NCBI GenBank assembly: GCA_900596015.1
Contig: UVIF01000024.1
Span: 372,001-436,000, forward strand
Reading direction: 5' to 3'
Length of the DNA stretch: 64,000 nt
Source: Pseudomonas viridiflava
Lineage (GTDB): Bacteria; Pseudomonadota; Gammaproteobacteria; Pseudomonadales; Pseudomonadaceae
Position numbers and translations under genes: made by a program. Positions 62,589 to 64,000 of this stretch are shown in pieces (positions within the stretch are counted from its first letter, which is position 1; each line of letters starts with the position of its first letter). The notes beneath the pieces are model-generated. The model saw only the letters and a program-made list of their open reading frames with translations. It was not told the DNA's origin and did no database searches.

Positions 62589-62783
62589 TTTGTTGTCACA
62601 AATGGATACATTTGTCGGCTGAGCCGTCAGGGCGGCATTTTGCCGCGCCTGGCTTCGTGCCGAATGTGTCGCGTCTGCGCCTTCCACAAAGCACCACCCG
62701 CCTCTGGCCGCGTGGTGCAACGAACACGTACCGCCGGGCTGCGCATCGATAAAAACCGTATCGAACAGCTGATGAGAACCTTG

Positions 62784-63521
62784 ATGTCCGAGCAAGAAAA
62801 CAACCCGCGCCGGGATTTTCTGCGCAAAACCCTGACCCTCATTCCGGTGGTAACCGTCGCCAGCAGTGGCTTGGGCGTCGCAGCCCTGACGGTTGATGCC
62901 AACGCCGCTGCTCGGTCGGCAGCACCTGCGCCCACGCCCGCCACCGACTATCAGCCATCATTTTTCACCGCTGAAGAATGGGCTTTCGTTCAAGCCGCAG
63001 TGGCTCGCCTGATCCCGGCGGACGATCTGGGCCCCGGCGCTCTGGAAGCCGGAGCGGCGGAATTCATCGACCGTCAGATGAACACGCCCTACGCCACCGG
63101 CGCGCTCTGGTACATGCAGGGCCCGTTCGTGACCGACGCCGCGCCACAGATGGGTTATCAACTGCAGTTGGTTCCCCAGCAGATCTACCGTCTAGGCATC
63201 GCTGCCACCGATGGGTGGTGCAAGGCCCAGTCAGGCAAGACGTTCGCCGAGCAAGACAGCGCTACCCAAGAGCGTATTCTCGGCAAGATCGAAGCAGGCG
63301 AGCTGGTTTTCGATGAATTGCCGGCTACGGCATTTTTCAGCCTGATTCTGCAGAACACACGCGAAGGCTTTTTCTGCGACCCGGTGCATGGCGGCAACAA
63401 GGGCATGGTCGGCTGGACGCAGATCGGTTTTCCAGGCGCCCGCGCCGATTTCATGGACTGGGTGGAACGCAACGAGCAATACCCTTTCCCGGCAGTGTCG
63501 ATTCGCGGCGAGAGGCCCTGA
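62784..63521 (+). CDS. Gluconate 2-dehydrogenase gamma subunit (subunit 3 family)
   Basis: Small subunit of a membrane-bound periplasmic gluconate 2-dehydrogenase, 245 residues from MSEQENNPRRDFLRKTLTLI, a Tat signal with the twin arginines at residues 9-10 and RRDFLRK. It belongs to the gluconate_2-dh3 family. The start is not supported by a strong ribosome-binding site; an in-frame ATG four codons earlier is possible. The flavoprotein subunit follows after 1 base, and a PtxS operator lies upstream, so substrate assignment to gluconate is well supported. Confidence 0.92.
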   Translation: MSEQENNPRRDFLRKTLTLIPVVTVASSGLGVAALTVDANAAARSAAPAPTPATDYQPSFFTAEEWAFVQAAVARLIPADDLGPGALEAGAAEFIDRQMNTPYATGALWYMQGPFVTDAAPQMGYQLQLVPQQIYRLGIAATDGWCKAQSGKTFAEQDSATQERILGKIEAGELVFDELPATAFFSLILQNTREGFFCDPVHGGNKGMVGWTQIGFPGARADFMDWVERNEQYPFPAVSIRGERP

Positions 63522-63522
63522 C

Positions 63523-64000
63523 ATGGCAACGGTAATGAAAAAGGTCGACGCGGTCATCGTCGGTTTCGGCTGGACCGGCGCGATCATGGCCAAGGAACTC
63601 ACCGAGGCAGGCCTCAACGTGGTAGCGCTGGAGCGCGGCCCGATGCAGGACACCTACCCCGACGGCAGTTATCCACAGGTGATCGACGAGCTGACTTACA
63701 GCGTGCGCAAGAAGCTGTTCCAGGACATCTCCAAGGAAACCGTGACCATCCGTCACAGCGTCAATGACGTCGCCCTGCCCAACCGTCAGCTGGGTGCTTT
63801 TCTGCCCGGCAAGGGCGTCGGCGGCGCCGGTCTGCATTGGTCCGGCGTGCATTTTCGGGTCGATCCCATCGAGCTGCGCATGCGCAGCCACTACGAAGAG
63901 CGCTACGGCAAACAGTTCATTCCCAAGGACATGACCATCCAGGATTTCGGAGTCAGCTATGAAGAGCTGGAACCGTTCTTCGATTTCGCCGAAAAAGTCT
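63523..64000 (+). CDS. Gluconate 2-dehydrogenase FAD (GMC) subunit, 5' part
   Basis: First 159 codons of the flavoprotein subunit of gluconate 2-dehydrogenase; the gene runs off the right edge. It begins MATVMKKVDAVIVGFGWTGA. The FAD-binding motif is GFGWTG (about residues 14-19), followed by AKELTEAGLNVVALERGPMQ. The GMC signature region FLPGKGVGGAGLHWSGVHFR is near residue 100. A cytochrome c subunit gene is expected next. A perfect DnaA box is present (63669-63677). Confidence 0.93.
   Translation, partial: MATVMKKVDAVIVGFGWTGAIMAKELTEAGLNVVALERGPMQDTYPDGSYPQVIDELTYSVRKKLFQDISKETVTIRHSVNDVALPNRQLGAFLPGKGVGGAGLHWSGVHFRVDPIELRMRSHYEERYGKQFIPKDMTIQDFGVSYEELEPFFDFAEKV

Overview
This window is the replication-origin region of a fluorescent pseudomonad chromosome, most likely of the Pseudomonas putida group. 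The basis is the order rpmH-oriC-dnaA-dnaN-recF-gyrB, the leftward block rnpA-yidD-yidC-mnmE-mnmG-rsmG-parA-parB-atp, the rightward order glyQS-gmhB-plsC / tag / lipid A acyltransferase / trkA-rsmB-fmt-def / dprA-tsaC / qor-hemF-aroE / betC / trpBA-trpI / prlC, high GC, two families of Pseudomonas-type REP repeats, and Pseudomonas-type parS sites. It is a core chromosomal region with small accessory patches. No tRNA or rRNA gene, insertion sequence, prophage or CRISPR array was seen.

Layout. 1-4.5 kb: ATP synthase operon (atpI-B-E-F-H-A and the first codons of atpG), reading left from a strong sigma70-type promoter whose 17-bp spacer is itself an inverted repeat. 4.6-6.9 kb: parB, parA and rsmG. 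6.9-10.7 kb: mnmG and mnmE, the two subunits of the tRNA wobble-uridine modification enzyme, separated by an AT-rich 458-bp gap that looks like a second origin module. 10.7-13.2 kb: yidC, yidD, rnpA, rpmH. 13.2-13.85 kb: oriC with an AT-rich unwinding region and four perfect DnaA boxes. 13.85-20 kb: dnaA, dnaN, recF, gyrB, with two parS sites in recF. 20.2-26.2 kb: two MHS-type transporters around a LysR regulator and a GMC dehydrogenase, a catabolic patch of unknown substrate. 26.3-30.7 kb: leftward glyQ-glyS-gmhB-plsC. 30.7-36.6 kb: tag, a lipid A acyltransferase, then leftward trkA, rsmB, fmt and def. 36.7-42.5 kb: a LysM protein, dprA, tsaC, qor, hemF (with an Anr/FNR box) and aroE. 42.6-46.1 kb: choline-sulfate utilisation (betC, a choline/betaine-type binding protein, a divergent LysR regulator). 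46.2-47.6 kb: a lower-GC accessory patch with an unknown lipoprotein and an unknown gene split by an in-frame amber codon. 47.8-51.4 kb: a CigR-like protein, trpBA and trpI. 51.4-57.9 kb: small envelope and stress proteins, many in paralogous pairs, and a gamma-carbonic anhydrase. 58-62.5 kb: two M3 metallopeptidases of the oligopeptidase A type flanking a YheV zinc ribbon protein. 62.6-64 kb: start of a gluconate 2-dehydrogenase operon preceded by a perfect PtxS-type operator.

How it works together. The left half is the replication and segregation hub: DnaA, DnaN, RecF and GyrB, the ParABS system and its parS sites, and essential RNA-processing, translation and membrane-insertion genes read away from or towards oriC. 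The most interesting signals are non-coding: a near-copy of the oriC unwinding region plus DnaA box upstream of mnmG; about 20 perfect DnaA boxes spread over the whole window where chance would give one or none; and several well-formed operators (PtxS, Anr, and the palindrome inside the atp promoter) that allow regulatory predictions from sequence alone.
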